Assembly: GCF_003813865.1 (NCBI RefSeq)
Contig: NZ_RMVG01000010.1
Span: forward strand, 111,724-175,723
DNA length: 64,000 bases
DNA from: Candidatus Pantoea deserta
GTDB lineage: Bacteria; Pseudomonadota; Gammaproteobacteria; Enterobacterales; Enterobacteriaceae
Reading direction: 5' to 3'
Shown: piece by piece, positions 10,525 through 20,411 of the stretch
Layout of the letters: the number at the start of each line of letters is the position of its first letter
Position numbering within the stretch: position 1 is the first letter of the stretch
Made by a program: the position numbers and the translations under genes
The notes under the pieces: generated by a model
What the model was told of the DNA's origin: nothing
Databases searched by the model: none
What the model saw: the letters and a program-made list of their open reading frames with translations, nothing else

Positions 10525-11628
10525 GTGTCAAAGGTCTTAGATCACTATCACTACCTGCATGAGATCCCGGAGCTGGGGTTTCAGGAGTTTAAAACTTCCG
10601 CCTATATTGCCGATCAGCTGGAGAAAGCCGGTCTGAAGGTTACGCGCAATATCAATCAGACCACCGGCATCGTGGCGGAGATCGACAGCGGGGCGCCAGG
10701 CCCGGTGCTGGCGCTGCGCGCTGACATGGACGCGCTCGGCCATATCATCGACGGCGTGCCCTGCGCGCGCCACACCTGTGGTCACGACGGCCACTCCTCT
10801 GTGGTGCTGACCGCCGCGCAGGAACTGCTGGCGGAAGGCGCAGTGAAAAAAGGGCGTCTGAAAATCCTGTTCCAGCCTGCCGAAGAGCTGGGCGCGGGAG
10901 CGCTGGCGATGGTGGAGGGCGGCGCGCTGGACGATGTCGAGATGATCCTCGGCTTCCATCTGCGTCCGCTGGAGGAGTGTGTCGTGGGCCAGGCGACCCC
11001 TGCGGTGCGCTATTCCGCCTGCTCGACGCTGGAGGCGACCATCAAAGGCGCGCCTGCCCACGCCGCGCGCCCGCATCTTGGCGTTAACGCGCTGGACGCC
11101 GCGGTTCAGGCGGTTAACGCGGTCAACGCGATTCACCTCTCGCCAGGCCTTAACTGGAGCGTAAAAGCGACGCGCTTTCTCTGCGACGCGGGCGTCACCA
11201 ACTCCGTGCCCGACGAAGCGCGCGTGGTCTGGGATCTGCGCTCGCAGGAGAACGCGCCGATGGAGGCGCTGAAAGAGAAGGTAACCCAGGCGATCCAGCA
11301 CAGCGTCGCCGCGCTGGGGGCGACGGCGCAGGTGGTGGTGCTGAAGGAGATGCCGGCGGCGGAAATTCATGATGACGCGACCGAGGTGATCCGCGCGGCA
11401 ATCAGCGAGGTGCTGGGGCCGGAAGGATTGCTCGACGCCAGAAGCACGCCGGGCAGCGAAGACTTCTTTTACTATCCGGTGAAGCGTCCGAACGTGAAGG
11501 CGGGATTCTGGGGGCTGGGAACCAATCTGGTGCCGGGTCTGCATCATCCCGATATGCACTTCGACCTTAACGCGCTGGAGATCGGCGTGAATATCTTCAA
11601 GTCCTGCGTGAAAAAAGTGCTGGGGTAA
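10525..11628 (+). CDS. M20D-family metallopeptidase / amidohydrolase
   Basis: This 367-residue cytoplasmic zinc or manganese hydrolase belongs to the M20 family, whose members cleave N-acyl amino acids or dipeptides. Metal and catalytic motifs are present: LRADMDAL, HTCGHDGHSS (His and Cys ligands), FQPAEE with the catalytic glutamate, HAARPHLG in the dimerisation domain, and TPGSEDFFYY near the C-terminus. The best start is the GTG at 10525, which has AGGAGA upstream; the in-frame ATG at 10474 lies inside yjiG. Its place after yjiHG suggests it acts on a substrate imported or exported by that pair. Confidence 0.88.
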   Translation: MSKVLDHYHYLHEIPELGFQEFKTSAYIADQLEKAGLKVTRNINQTTGIVAEIDSGAPGPVLALRADMDALGHIIDGVPCARHTCGHDGHSSVVLTAAQELLAEGAVKKGRLKILFQPAEELGAGALAMVEGGALDDVEMILGFHLRPLEECVVGQATPAVRYSACSTLEATIKGAPAHAARPHLGVNALDAAVQAVNAVNAIHLSPGLNWSVKATRFLCDAGVTNSVPDEARVVWDLRSQENAPMEALKEKVTQAIQHSVAALGATAQVVVLKEMPAAEIHDDATEVIRAAISEVLGPEGLLDARSTPGSEDFFYYPVKRPNVKAGFWGLGTNLVPGLHHPDMHFDLNALEIGVNIFKSCVKKVLG

Positions 11629-11641
11629 ATCCCCGCCGCAG

Positions 11642-11670
11642 AGGGCTGCCCGCCAGAGCCGGGCAGCCCT
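11642..11670 (+). terminator. Terminator of the yjiHG-peptidase operon
   Basis: An 11-base perfect stem (AGGGCTGCCCG and its complement) encloses a 7-base loop, 13 bases after the stop. The T-tract is weak. Confidence 0.6.
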
Positions 11671-11947
11671 TATCAGACGCGCCTTTGCCCAACCGCGCCT
11701 CTCTCCCGCCGTCGCCGGTAATTTTCCCCGTCCGCTGTTCGCCGCCGCGCGCAAAATATTGTATGCTATGCCGCCTTAAAGGAGACCAGGTAACCGGAAT
11801 CGCCGCCAATGTAGAACGCGCCTTAAACACCGCCTTCCTGACGCTTTGCGTCACGTCTGGCTCCGTTTACCTGCCGGATTTCCGGCCATCATGATTACTC
11901 TGCATCGTCCTCGCATGTGACGTTGCCTCGATGAGAAGAACACACTC

Positions 11948-13531
11948 ATGTCTAATTTCATGCAAGAGGTGGCGCGCCGCCGCACCTTTGCGATCATTTC
12001 GCACCCCGATGCGGGTAAAACCACCATCACCGAAAAAGTGCTGCTGTTCGGACAGGCGATTCAGACCGCCGGTACGGTAAAAGGCCGCGGCTCCAGCCAG
12101 CACGCGAAATCCGACTGGATGGAGATGGAGAAGCAGCGCGGCATCTCCATTACCACCTCTGTGATGCAGTTTCCCTATCGTGAGAGCCTGGTCAACCTGC
12201 TCGACACGCCGGGACACGAAGACTTCTCGGAAGATACCTACCGCACGCTAACGGCCGTGGACTGCTGCCTGATGGTGATCGACGCGGCAAAAGGCGTTGA
12301 GGATCGTACCCGCAAGCTGATGGAAGTTACCCGTCTGCGCGATACGCCGATCCTGACCTTTATGAACAAACTCGACCGTGACATCCGCGATCCAATGGAA
12401 CTGCTGGACGAAGTTGAAAGCGAGCTGAAGATCGCCTGTGCGCCCATCACCTGGCCTATCGGCTGCGGCAAACTGTTTAAAGGGGTTTATCACCTCTATA
12501 ACGACGAAACCTATCTCTATCAGTCAGGGAAAGGCCACACCATTCAGGATGTGCGCATCGTTAAAGGGCTGGATAACCCGGAGCTGGACAGCGCGGTAGG
12601 CGAAGAGCTGGCGGCGCAGCTGCGCGAGGAGCTGGAGCTGGTGAAGGGGGCTTCGCACGAATTTGATCAGGAGCTGTTCCTGAGCGGCGAAATCACGCCG
12701 GTCTTCTTTGGCACCGCGCTGGGTAACTTTGGCGTCGATCATATGCTGGACGGCCTGGTTTCCTGGGCGCCCGCGCCGATGCCGCGCGCCACCGATGTGC
12801 GCACCGTCACCGCGCAGGAAGAGAAGTTCAGCGGCTTCGTCTTTAAAATTCAGGCTAATATGGACCCGAAACACCGCGACCGCGTGGCCTTTATGCGCGT
12901 GGTGTCCGGTAAATATGAAAAAGGCATGAAGCTGCGCCAGGTGCGTACCGGTAAAGACGTGGTGATCTCTGACGCGCTGACCTTTATGGCGGGCGACCGT
13001 TCGCACGTCGAAGAGGCCTGGCCGGGCGACATTATCGGTCTGCACAACCACGGCACCATTCAGATCGGCGACACCTTTACCCAGGGTGAAAACATGAAGT
13101 TCACCGGCATCCCGAACTTCGCCCCGGAACTGTTCCGTCGCATTCGCCTGCGCGACCCGCTTAAGCAGAAACAGCTGCTGAAAGGGCTAGTGCAGCTGTC
13201 AGAAGAGGGCGCGGTGCAGGTATTCCGTCCGGTGCACAATAACGATCTGATCGTGGGCGCGGTGGGCGTGCTTCAGTTCGACGTCGTCGTCGCGCGTCTG
13301 AAAAGCGAGTACAACGTTGAAGCGATTTACGAAGCCATCAACGTTTCTACGGCGCGCTGGGTTGAGTGCGCCGATGCGAAGAAATTCGACGAGTTTCAGC
13401 GCAAAAATGAGGTTAACCTCGCGCTGGATGGCGGCGACAACCTGACCTATATCGCACCAACCATGGTAAACCTGAATATCACCCAGGAGCGCTATCCTGA
13501 CGTGATCTTCCGTAAAACCCGCGAGCATTAA
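11948..13531 (+). CDS. prfC: Peptide chain release factor 3 (RF3)
   Basis: RF3 is the GTPase that ejects RF1 and RF2 from the ribosome after peptide release. The 527-residue sequence matches E. coli PrfC almost end to end. It has the P-loop HPDAGKTT at residues 19-26, switch I/G2 around [14 protein letters not shown]3 DTPGHED, G4 NKLDRD, and the C-terminal RF3 domain ending in REH. The ATG has GAGAAG upstream. A candidate -10 (TATGCT, 11762-11767) lies in the 319-base gap before the gene. A strong terminator follows. Nothing unusual. Confidence 0.98.
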   Translation: MSNFMQEVARRRTFAIISHPDAGKTTITEKVLLFGQAIQTAGTVKGRGSSQHAKSDWMEMEKQRGISITTSVMQFPYRESLVNLLDTPGHEDFSEDTYRTLTAVDCCLMVIDAAKGVEDRTRKLMEVTRLRDTPILTFMNKLDRDIRDPMELLDEVESELKIACAPITWPIGCGKLFKGVYHLYNDETYLYQSGKGHTIQDVRIVKGLDNPELDSAVGEELAAQLREELELVKGASHEFDQELFLSGEITPVFFGTALGNFGVDHMLDGLVSWAPAPMPRATDVRTVTAQEEKFSGFVFKIQANMDPKHRDRVAFMRVVSGKYEKGMKLRQVRTGKDVVISDALTFMAGDRSHVEEAWPGDIIGLHNHGTIQIGDTFTQGENMKFTGIPNFAPELFRRIRLRDPLKQKQLLKGLVQLSEEGAVQVFRPVHNNDLIVGAVGVLQFDVVVARLKSEYNVEAIYEAINVSTARWVECADAKKFDEFQRKNEVNLALDGGDNLTYIAPTMVNLNITQERYPDVIFRKTREH

Positions 13532-13541
13532 TCGGCGTTAC

Positions 13542-13573
13542 AACAGGGCCAGCCAGCTTTGGCTGGCCCTGTT
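13542..13573 (+). terminator. Strong terminator after prfC
   Basis: A 13-14-base perfect stem (AACAGGGCCAGCC with complement) and a short loop are followed by a CT-rich tract. Confidence 0.8.
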
Positions 13574-13663
13574 CTCTCTCTCCAGACTCCTCCTAAAAAC
13601 TCTGTTTTTTCTCTTAACTGGCGTGCGATCAACCAGTTAATCAAGCAAAACGCCAAACACCGA

Positions 13664-13670
13664 CTATGAT
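13664..13670 (+). promoter_or_regulatory. Candidate sigma-S -10 element of osmY
   Basis: CTATGAT resembles the extended sigma-S -10 (C at -13 followed by TATGAT). It lies about 120 bases before the osmY start. OsmY is RpoS-dependent in E. coli. The -35 region is unremarkable. Confidence 0.45.
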
Positions 13671-13790
13671 TATTCTGTCGGACGGCAAAAGAGAAGCTGC
13701 TTCTCCCTTACGTCCAACGATGCAGCAGCGCCGTTTGCTGCTGTTGCGCCCACGGTTGTGGGTGAGCTAACTGACAGAAGGAAGATATCG

Positions 13791-14405
13791 ATGAATAAGA
13801 CTAAGATTGCCCAAACGCTGATGGCGGTAATGGTAGGTTCCGCCCTGTTAAGCGGCAGCGCCCTGGCAGACGACTCTATGACGCAAAAAGCGCAGCAGAG
13901 CGCGGATAACGCCGGTGCGAAAATCAATAGTTCTATGAAAAAAGTCGATGGATTTATGGATGACAGCGCCGTCACCGCAAAAGCCAAAGCGGCTCTGGTG
14001 GATGACGAAGCCATAAAGAGTACGGATATCTCCGTGAAAACGCATGACGGCGTGGTGACGCTGAGTGGTTTTGTCACCTCGCAAGACCAGGCTGAAAAAG
14101 CCGTCGCCGTTGTGAAACAAGTGGAAGGTGTTAAATCCGTCAGCGACAAACTGCACGTTAAAGACAGCAAATCACAAAGTTTAAAAGGATATGCCGGGGA
14201 TGCGGCAACGACCAGCGAAATTAAAGCTAAACTGTTAGCCGATGACATCGTCCCGTCGCGTAACGTCAAGGTTGAAACCACCGACGGCGTTGTTCAGCTT
14301 TCAGGAACCGTCGCGACTAAAGCGCAGTCGGATCGCGCTGAAAGCATCGCGAAAGCCATTGAAGGCGTTAAAAGCGTTAAGAATGACCTGACCGTGAAGT
14401 CTTAA
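13791..14405 (+). CDS. osmY: Periplasmic hyperosmotic-stress protein OsmY
   Basis: OsmY is a periplasmic chaperone-like protein made under RpoS control in stationary phase and high osmolarity. The 204-residue precursor has a clear signal peptide, with cleavage expected after SGSALA before DDS, at about residue 27. Two BON domains follow, each with the H/T-DGVV-LSG core (about residues 60-125 and 140-204). The ATG at 13791 has AGAAGGAAG upstream and gives the E. coli start; the ATG at 13758 does not. A GC-rich hairpin without T-tract (about 14417-14435) lies between this gene and ytjA, as if to reduce readthrough rather than stop it. Confidence 0.96.
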   Translation: MNKTKIAQTLMAVMVGSALLSGSALADDSMTQKAQQSADNAGAKINSSMKKVDGFMDDSAVTAKAKAALVDDEAIKSTDISVKTHDGVVTLSGFVTSQDQAEKAVAVVKQVEGVKSVSDKLHVKDSKSQSLKGYAGDAATTSEIKAKLLADDIVPSRNVKVETTDGVVQLSGTVATKAQSDRAESIAKAIEGVKSVKNDLTVKS

Positions 14406-14504
14406 CGTCGTGAGCGCGGCGTCTGCGCGACGCCGTGCTGACAAAACAAAACCCAAACTGGGAAGAAACGAGCAGTTCGATTTCACTATGGTAAGGAGAG
14501 GCTT

Positions 14505-14666
14505 ATGTTTCGTTGGGGTATTATTTTTCTGGTAATTGCACTTATCGCGGCAGCGTTAGGATTTGGCGGCCTGGCCGGTACGGCAGCATGGGCAGCTAAA
14601 GTTGTCTTCGTCGTCGGTATTATCCTGTTCCTCGTGAGCCTGTTTACTGGCCGCAAACGACCCTGA
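14505..14666 (+). CDS. ytjA: Small inner-membrane protein YtjA (DUF1328)
   Basis: This 53-residue protein begins [20 protein letters not shown] and is nearly identical to E. coli YtjA. Two hydrophobic helices (about 4-22 and 31-47) span most of it and it ends in GRKRP. A strong ribosome binding site (AAGGAGAGG) lies just upstream. It sits between osmY and yjjU exactly as in E. coli. It is too short for many gene finders. Its function is not established. Confidence 0.95.
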   Translation: MFRWGIIFLVIALIAAALGFGGLAGTAAWAAKVVFVVGIILFLVSLFTGRKRP

Positions 14667-14881
14667 CCGGTTGTGTCATTCTGATTTTTGCAACGCGTAT
14701 GCATAAAGCGGAGACCAGCCAGCTGCCGCGCGGCGTGAAGGAATACGCGCCACGCGCGGCAGTCGCCGCCACACTCTGTGGCGGCGGGCCAGGAGAAAAC
14801 ATGGCTGGTTCTCCGGGATGCTGCTGAATTAAAACGGATAAAAACCACAGCAGACCTCAGAACCCTTTCTGAGGAGCAGAT

Positions 14882-15934
14882 GTGGGTACCCGGATCCCTG
14901 TCACCCTCGGCGCAATTGAGCCTTTAGCTCTTGCCCCGTTCAAAGCGCGCAAAATCGCGCTTGTCTGCGAAGGCGGCGGTCAGCGCGGCATCTTTACCGC
15001 TGGCGTGCTGGATGAGTTTCAGCGAGCCAAATTCAATCCCTTTGATCTCTTTATCGGCACCTCAGCAGGCGCACAGAACCTGTCAGCCTTTGTCTGCGGC
15101 CAGCCGGGCTATGCGCGGCGCGTCATCACGCGTTATACCACCAGCAAACTCTTTTTCGACCCGCTACGCTTTGTGCGCGGCGGTCATCTGATCGATCTCG
15201 ACTGGCTCATCGACGTTACCCGCCGCGAGCTGCCGCTGGCGCTGGACAGCGGCAAACTGCTGTTCGACAGCGGGCGGGAATTTTATATGTGCGCCTGCCG
15301 CAGCGACGACTACACGCCGGGCTACTTCGCCCCGACCAGCGCGAACTGGCACGATCTGATTAAAGCCTCCAGCGCCATTCCCGGCTTTTACCGCCTCGGC
15401 GTGGATCTGGAAGGCATTAGCTATCTTGACGGCGGCATCAGCGATGCGATTCCGGTGCGTGAGGCCGCACGGCGCGGCGCGGATACCATTGTGGTGATCC
15501 GTACGGTGCCGTCGCAGATGTTCTACACGCCCAAATGGATGAAGCGCATGGAGCGCTGGCTGAACGCCAGCGCGCTACAGCCGCTGATCGCCGTTCTTCA
15601 TCATCATGAAGCGAGCTATCGCGAAATTCAGCAGTTTATCGAGCAGCCGCCGGACGACCTGCGTATTATTGAAATCTATCCGCCGCATGTGCTGGCGAGC
15701 ATGGCCCTGGGCAGCCGCGTCGCCTCGCTGAATCAGGATTATCATCTGGGACGCCGCTGCGGCCGCTATTTCCTTGCTACCCTGGGGCAGTGGCTGAGCG
15801 ATGCCGAGCCGTTTGTTCGCTATACCACGGTTACGCCGCCCGCCCCGGTCGCCAACGCGCCCGATAACCGACCCGTGATGACGCCGCCGCTGGCCGACAA
15901 CGATGCAGACTACGATAAAGGTTCGCTGGCATGA
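14882..15934 (+). CDS. yjjU: Patatin-like phospholipase YjjU
   Basis: This 350-residue patatin-fold serine hydrolase closely matches E. coli YjjU. The oxyanion loop EGGGQRGIF is near residue 30, the nucleophile elbow GTSAG near 60, and the catalytic aspartate is in DGGISDAIP near 182. It is predicted to be a lipid acyl hydrolase in the cytoplasm. The start is a GTG with GAGGAG upstream; an overlapping ATG at 14880 is out of frame. Its TGA overlaps the ATG of yjjV, so the two are translationally coupled. Confidence 0.95.
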   Translation: MGTRIPVTLGAIEPLALAPFKARKIALVCEGGGQRGIFTAGVLDEFQRAKFNPFDLFIGTSAGAQNLSAFVCGQPGYARRVITRYTTSKLFFDPLRFVRGGHLIDLDWLIDVTRRELPLALDSGKLLFDSGREFYMCACRSDDYTPGYFAPTSANWHDLIKASSAIPGFYRLGVDLEGISYLDGGISDAIPVREAARRGADTIVVIRTVPSQMFYTPKWMKRMERWLNASALQPLIAVLHHHEASYREIQQFIEQPPDDLRIIEIYPPHVLASMALGSRVASLNQDYHLGRRCGRYFLATLGQWLSDAEPFVRYTTVTPPAPVANAPDNRPVMTPPLADNDADYDKGSLA

Positions 15935-16707
15935 GATTTGTCGATACCCACTGTCATTTTGATTTTCCGCCGTTTGTCGGCGAGGAAACCTCCAGCCTGG
16001 CTCTGGCCGCCGAGGCGGGCGTCGAGCGTATTATCGTTCCGGCGGTCGATGCCAGCCGCTTCGCGCGTATCGCCGCGCTGGCGGAGGAGCATCAGCCAGT
16101 CTATGCGGCGCTCGGCCTGCATCCCATCGCCATCGATCGGCACGAAGAGAGGCATCTGGATCAGCTAGAGAGCTGGCTGAAGCAGAAGCCGGCGAAGCTG
16201 GCGGCGATAGGGGAGATTGGGCTGGATCTTTATATGGAGAACCCCGCGTTTGAGCGTCAGGAAGCGCTGCTGGACGCCCAGCTGCGGCTGGCGAAGCAGT
16301 ACGATCTTCCGGTGATCCTTCATTCGCGCCGCACGCACGACAAGCTGGCGCTGCATCTGCGCCGTCACGATCTGCCGCGGCGCGGCGTGGTGCATGGCTT
16401 TGCCGGTAGCCTGCAACAGGCGCAGGCCTTTATAAAACTGGGCTATGCGATTGGCGTGGGCGGCACCATAACCTATGCGCGCGCCAGCAAAACCCGCCAG
16501 ACCCTGGCGCAGCTGCCGCTGTCGTCGCTGCTGCTGGAAACCGACGCACCTGATATGCCGCTGTCTGGCTTTCAGGGACAGCCGAACCGCCCGGAGCGCG
16601 CGCGTCTGGTGTGGCAGGCGCTGTGCGAGCTGCGCCCGGAAGCGCCGCAGGCCATCGCCGACGCGCTGTGGCGCAACACCCAGACCCTGTTTAACCTGCC
16701 TGATTAA
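15931..16707 (+). CDS. yjjV: TatD-family metal-dependent hydrolase YjjV
   Basis: This 258-residue TIM-barrel hydrolase is of the TatD DNase family. The first metal-binding motif DTHCHFD is at residues 5-11. AALGLHPI, GEIGLDLY, VILHSRR, HGFAGS and ETDAPD are also present, covering the expected His/Glu/Asp ligands. It starts in an ATGA overlap with yjjU. In E. coli yjjW and yjjI lie between yjjV and deoC; here the deo control region follows after 170 bases. Confidence 0.95.
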   Translation: MRFVDTHCHFDFPPFVGEETSSLALAAEAGVERIIVPAVDASRFARIAALAEEHQPVYAALGLHPIAIDRHEERHLDQLESWLKQKPAKLAAIGEIGLDLYMENPAFERQEALLDAQLRLAKQYDLPVILHSRRTHDKLALHLRRHDLPRRGVVHGFAGSLQQAQAFIKLGYAIGVGGTITYARASKTRQTLAQLPLSSLLLETDAPDMPLSGFQGQPNRPERARLVWQALCELRPEAPQAIADALWRNTQTLFNLPD

Positions 16708-16716
16708 TCCTTGTTA

Positions 16717-16732
16717 TGTGATAATAGTAACA
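16717..16732 (+). promoter_or_regulatory. Upstream DeoR-like operator of the deo operon
   Basis: TGTGATAATAGTAACA matches the DeoR palindrome TGTTAGAATTCTAACA at 12 of 16 positions. It is followed by a -10-like TATAAT at 16749-16754. It also has the half-site spacing of a CRP site (TGTGA-N6-TAACA). It lies 102 bases from the second operator, which would allow repression by looping. Confidence 0.6.
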
Positions 16733-16784
16733 TCGCGCCTCTCTGCGTTATAATTGCGTTAACGCTCTTTGTTGCAGGCGGTGA

Positions 16785-16800
16785 TGTGACAAATTGCACA
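16785..16800 (+). promoter_or_regulatory. CRP site of the deo promoter
   Basis: TGTGACAAATTGCACA matches the CRP consensus (TGTGA-N6-TCACA) with one change. Its centre is 41.5 bases before the start predicted from the -10 at 16822-16827. That is the class II position seen at E. coli deoP2. GTTGCA motifs at 16771 and 16794 could serve CytR. Confidence 0.7.
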
Positions 16801-16818
16801 TTACCTCCTCTCTTTAAA

Positions 16819-16834
16819 TGTTATAATTATCACA
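16819..16834 (+). promoter_or_regulatory. Promoter-proximal DeoR-like operator with embedded -10
   Basis: TGTTATAATTATCACA matches the DeoR palindrome at 13 of 16 positions and is itself nearly symmetric. It contains TATAAT (16822-16827), so a bound repressor would cover the -10 and start site. Confidence 0.7.
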
Positions 16835-16877
16835 TTACACCGGCGCTTCCGCGTCTGTTTGTTATCTGGAGAACACC

Positions 16878-17657
16878 ATGACTGACATTAACGCTGCCGC
16901 GCAGCGCGCGCTGCATCTGATGGATCTGACCACCCTGAATGAAGACGACACCGACGAAAAGGTGATCGCGCTGTGCCGTCAGGCAAAATCGCCGGCGGGC
17001 AACACCGCGGCGATCTGTATCTATCCGCGCTTTATCCCGGTTGCGCGTAAAGCGCTGCGCGAACAGGGTACGCCGGAGATCCGCATTGCCACCGTCACTA
17101 ACTTCCCGCACGGCAACGACGACATCGAGATTGCGCTGGCGGAAACCCGCGCGGCCATCGCCTATGGCGCAGACGAAGTGGACGTGGTCTTCCCTTACCG
17201 CGCGCTGATCGCCGGTAACGCGCAGGTCGGTTTCGAGCTGGTGAAGGCCTGTAAAGAGGCCTGCGCGCAGGCTAACGTGCTGCTGAAAGTGATTATTGAA
17301 AGCGGCGAGCTGAAAGAGGAAGCGCTGATCCGCCAGGCGTCAGAGATCGCCATCGACGCAGGCGCCGATTTTATCAAAACCTCTACCGGTAAAGTGCCGG
17401 TCAACGCGACGCCGGAAGTGGCGCAGATCATGATGAGCGTGATCCGCGACAAAGGCGTTAAAGCCCAGGTCGGTTTTAAACCGGCGGGCGGCGTGCGCAG
17501 CGCTGAAGACGCAGCCATCTACCTCAAGCTGGCGGACGATATTCTGGGCGAAGGCTGGGCCGACGCGCGCCACTTCCGCTTTGGCGCATCCAGCCTGTTA
17601 GCCAGCCTGCTGAACGCGCTGGGCCATCAGACCGCTGGCAGCAAAGCCGGTTACTGA
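16878..17657 (+). CDS. deoC: Deoxyribose-phosphate aldolase
   Basis: DeoC splits 2-deoxyribose-5-phosphate into glyceraldehyde-3-phosphate and acetaldehyde, the last step of deoxynucleoside breakdown in the cytoplasm. It has 259 residues, as in E. coli. The Schiff-base lysine is Lys167 in [10 protein letters not shown], with the second active-site lysine in GFKPAGGVR. Class I aldolase barrel throughout. It is the first gene of deoCABD and directly follows the CRP/DeoR region. CTGGAG precedes the ATG. Confidence 0.98.
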   Translation: MTDINAAAQRALHLMDLTTLNEDDTDEKVIALCRQAKSPAGNTAAICIYPRFIPVARKALREQGTPEIRIATVTNFPHGNDDIEIALAETRAAIAYGADEVDVVFPYRALIAGNAQVGFELVKACKEACAQANVLLKVIIESGELKEEALIRQASEIAIDAGADFIKTSTGKVPVNATPEVAQIMMSVIRDKGVKAQVGFKPAGGVRSAEDAAIYLKLADDILGEGWADARHFRFGASSLLASLLNALGHQTAGSKAGY

Positions 17658-17715
17658 TAGCGTAACGGCGGCCGCTGGCCGCCATTCTCATCCAACCCTG
17701 ATGTAGGGGGCGATT

Positions 17716-19041
17716 GTGTTTCTGCCGCAAGAAATTATTCGTAAAAAACGCGACGGCCAGACGCTGAGTGAAGAGGAGATCCGCTTCTTCATCAACGGCG
17801 TGCGCGACAACAGCGTGTCCGAAGGGCAAATCGCTGCGCTGGCGATGACAATTTTCTTTCATGATATGTCGCTGCCTGAGCGCGTGGCGCTGACCATGGC
17901 GATGCGCGATTCCGGCACCGTGCTGAACTGGCAGTCGCTGAACCTCAACGGCCCGGTGGTGGATAAGCACTCTACCGGCGGCGTTGGCGACGTGACGTCG
18001 CTGATGCTGGGTCCGATGGTCGCCGCCTGCGGGGGGTATGTGCCGATGATTTCCGGACGCGGGCTTGGCCATACCGGCGGCACGCTGGACAAGCTGGAGG
18101 CGATCCCCGGCTTTGATATTTTCCCGGACGACACGCGCTTTCGACAGATTATCAAACAGGTCGGCGTGGCCATTATCGGCCAGACCAGCTCGCTCGCACC
18201 GGCGGATAAGCGTTTCTATGCCACGCGCGACATTACCGCCACCGTCGATTCCATTCCGCTGATTACCGCCTCGATTCTGGCGAAGAAACTGGCGGAAGGG
18301 CTGGATGCGCTGGTGATGGACGTCAAAGTCGGCTCCGGCGCCTTTATGCCGACCTTTGAGGCGTCGCTCGATCTGGCCGGGGCGATTGTCGGCGTGGCGA
18401 ACGGCGCGGGCTGCACCACCACCGCGCTGCTGACCGATATGAATCAGGTTCTGGCGTCGGCCGCAGGCAACGCGCTGGAAGTGCGCGAAGCGGTGCGCTT
18501 CCTGACAGGGGCGGAGCGTAATCCTCGCCTGCTTGAGGTGACGCTGGCGCTGTGCAGCGAGATGCTGCTCTCCGGCAAACTGGCGGCCAGCGAGGAAGAG
18601 GCGCGCGGCAAACTGTTGCAGGTGCTGGATAACGGCCAGGCGGCCGATGTCTTCGCGCGTATGGTCGCCGCGCAGGGCGGTCCGGCTGATTTTGTTGAGC
18701 GCCACGACGCTTATCTGCCGCAGCCGGTGCTGAGCAAAGCGGTATATGCCGATACGTCCGGCATCGTCAGCCGTATGGATACGCGCGCGCTGGGCATGGC
18801 TGTGGTCGCCATGGGCGGCGGACGTCAGCGCGCCAGCGACAGCATCGACTACAGCGTGGGGCTGAGCGAAATGATTACCCTTGGCGAACGCGCCGATTCG
18901 CAGCGTCCGCTGGCGATTATCCACGCCAGCAGCGAGGCGAGCTGGCAGCAGGCGGCGGCGGCGGTAAAAGCGGCGGTCACGCTGAGCGACAGCGCGCCAG
19001 AAGCGACGCCGGTGGTGTATCGTCGCGTCACCGCAGCATAA
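17716..19041 (+). CDS. deoA: Thymidine phosphorylase
   Basis: DeoA converts thymidine and phosphate to thymine and 2-deoxyribose-1-phosphate. The 441-residue protein matches E. coli DeoA along its length. The family signature [16 protein letters not shown] is near residue 114, and the phosphate-binding KHSTGGVGD near 84. The start codon is GTG with a GGGGGCG element upstream. The gene lies 58 bases after deoC. Confidence 0.98.
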   Translation: MFLPQEIIRKKRDGQTLSEEEIRFFINGVRDNSVSEGQIAALAMTIFFHDMSLPERVALTMAMRDSGTVLNWQSLNLNGPVVDKHSTGGVGDVTSLMLGPMVAACGGYVPMISGRGLGHTGGTLDKLEAIPGFDIFPDDTRFRQIIKQVGVAIIGQTSSLAPADKRFYATRDITATVDSIPLITASILAKKLAEGLDALVMDVKVGSGAFMPTFEASLDLAGAIVGVANGAGCTTTALLTDMNQVLASAAGNALEVREAVRFLTGAERNPRLLEVTLALCSEMLLSGKLAASEEEARGKLLQVLDNGQAADVFARMVAAQGGPADFVERHDAYLPQPVLSKAVYADTSGIVSRMDTRALGMAVVAMGGGRQRASDSIDYSVGLSEMITLGERADSQRPLAIIHASSEASWQQAAAAVKAAVTLSDSAPEATPVVYRRVTAA

Positions 19042-19047
19042 CGATCG

Positions 19048-19067
19048 AAGCCGCAAATCTGCGGCTT
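19048..19067 (+). terminator. Intercistronic hairpin between deoA and deoB
   Basis: An 8-base perfect stem AAGCCGCA/TGCGGCTT with a 4-base loop sits right after deoA with little T-tract. It may partly terminate or protect the upstream message. In E. coli an internal promoter serves deoBD; the AT-rich stretch at 19090-19120 could play that part here. Confidence 0.4.
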
Positions 19068-19152
19068 TATGCTGCCGTTGAGCAGCCATTCGGGTATACT
19101 GATCTGATCGCTTTTTTTTGACTTGTCACGCGCGCAGGCGCAGGAGACTTGC

Positions 19153-20376
19153 ATGAAACGTGCTTTTATTATGGTGCTCGATTCATTTGGAATCGGCTCA
19201 AGTAAAGACGCCGACAAATTCGGCGACGCAGGATCGGACACGCTGGGCCATATCGCCGAAGCGTGCTTTAACGGCAAAGCGGATCAGGGCCGCAAAGGCC
19301 CGCTGCATCTGCCCAACCTGACCGCGCTTGGCCTGGGGAAGGCCGCTGAGCTATCGACCGGCCGTTTTCCGCTGGGGCTGGATGCGGACGCTGAAATCAA
19401 AGGCGCTTACGCCTTTGCCAGTGAAATCTCATCCGGCAAAGACACGCCGTCTGGCCACTGGGAAATTGCCGGCGTGCCGGTGCTGTTTGACTGGGGCTAC
19501 TTCAGCGACAAAGAGAACAGCTTTCCGCAGGCGCTGCTCGACAAGCTGGTCGAACGCGCAAATCTGCCGGGCTATCTCGGCAACTGCCACTCCTCCGGCA
19601 CGGTGATCCTCGATCAGCTGGGCGAAGAGCATATGAAAACCGGCAAGCCGATTTTCTATACCTCCGCAGACTCGGTGTTCCAGATTGCCTGTCATGAAGA
19701 GACCTTTGGACTCGATCGCCTCTATGAGCTGTGTGAAATCGCCCGCGAAGAGCTGACCGAAGGCGGCTACAATATTGGCCGCGTTATCGCACGCCCGTTT
19801 GTCGGCGACAAAGCTGGTAACTTTGAACGTACCGGCAACCGCCATGACCTGGCCGTGGAGCCGCCTTCGCCTACCATGCTGAAAAAGCTGGTGGACGAGA
19901 AGGGCGGCGAAGTGATTTCGGTGGGTAAAATCGCCGATATCTATGCGCATCAGGGCATTACGCAGAAAGTGAAAGCCACCGGCCTGAACGCGCTGTTTGA
20001 CGCCACCATCGAACAGATGAAAAAAGCGCCTGACCAGTCGATCGTCTTTACTAACTTCGTGGATTTCGACTCCACCTGGGGACACCGTCGCGACGTTGCC
20101 GGTTACGCGGGCGGACTGGAATTGTTTGACCGTCGTTTGCCGGAGCTGATGGCGCTGGTGAAAGAGGATGACATTCTGATCCTCACCGCCGACCACGGTT
20201 GCGATCCCACCTGGCCAGGCACTGAGCATACGCGCGAGCACATCCCGATTTTGATCTATGGCCCGAAAGTGAAACCCGGTTCGCTGGGCTATCGCGAGAC
20301 CTTCGCGGATATTGGTCAGACGATCGCGCACTATTTTGGCCTGTCCGATATGGACTACGGCAAGAGCATGCTGTAA
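19153..20376 (+). CDS. deoB: Phosphopentomutase
   Basis: DeoB interconverts (deoxy)ribose-1-phosphate and 5-phosphate, linking the phosphorylases DeoA and DeoD to DeoC. It has 407 residues, the E. coli length. This alkaline-phosphatase-superfamily metalloenzyme shows [11 protein letters not shown] at the N-terminus (metal-binding Asp), [12 protein letters not shown] with the catalytic threonine, and [10 protein letters not shown] plus EHTREHIPI for the second metal site. The ATG at 19153 has CAGGAGA upstream. Confidence 0.98.
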   Translation: MKRAFIMVLDSFGIGSSKDADKFGDAGSDTLGHIAEACFNGKADQGRKGPLHLPNLTALGLGKAAELSTGRFPLGLDADAEIKGAYAFASEISSGKDTPSGHWEIAGVPVLFDWGYFSDKENSFPQALLDKLVERANLPGYLGNCHSSGTVILDQLGEEHMKTGKPIFYTSADSVFQIACHEETFGLDRLYELCEIAREELTEGGYNIGRVIARPFVGDKAGNFERTGNRHDLAVEPPSPTMLKKLVDEKGGEVISVGKIADIYAHQGITQKVKATGLNALFDATIEQMKKAPDQSIVFTNFVDFDSTWGHRRDVAGYAGGLELFDRRLPELMALVKEDDILILTADHGCDPTWPGTEHTREHIPILIYGPKVKPGSLGYRETFADIGQTIAHYFGLSDMDYGKSML

Positions 20377-20411
20377 ACAGAGCCGCTGAATTTAACAAGG
20401 ATAAACAAACA

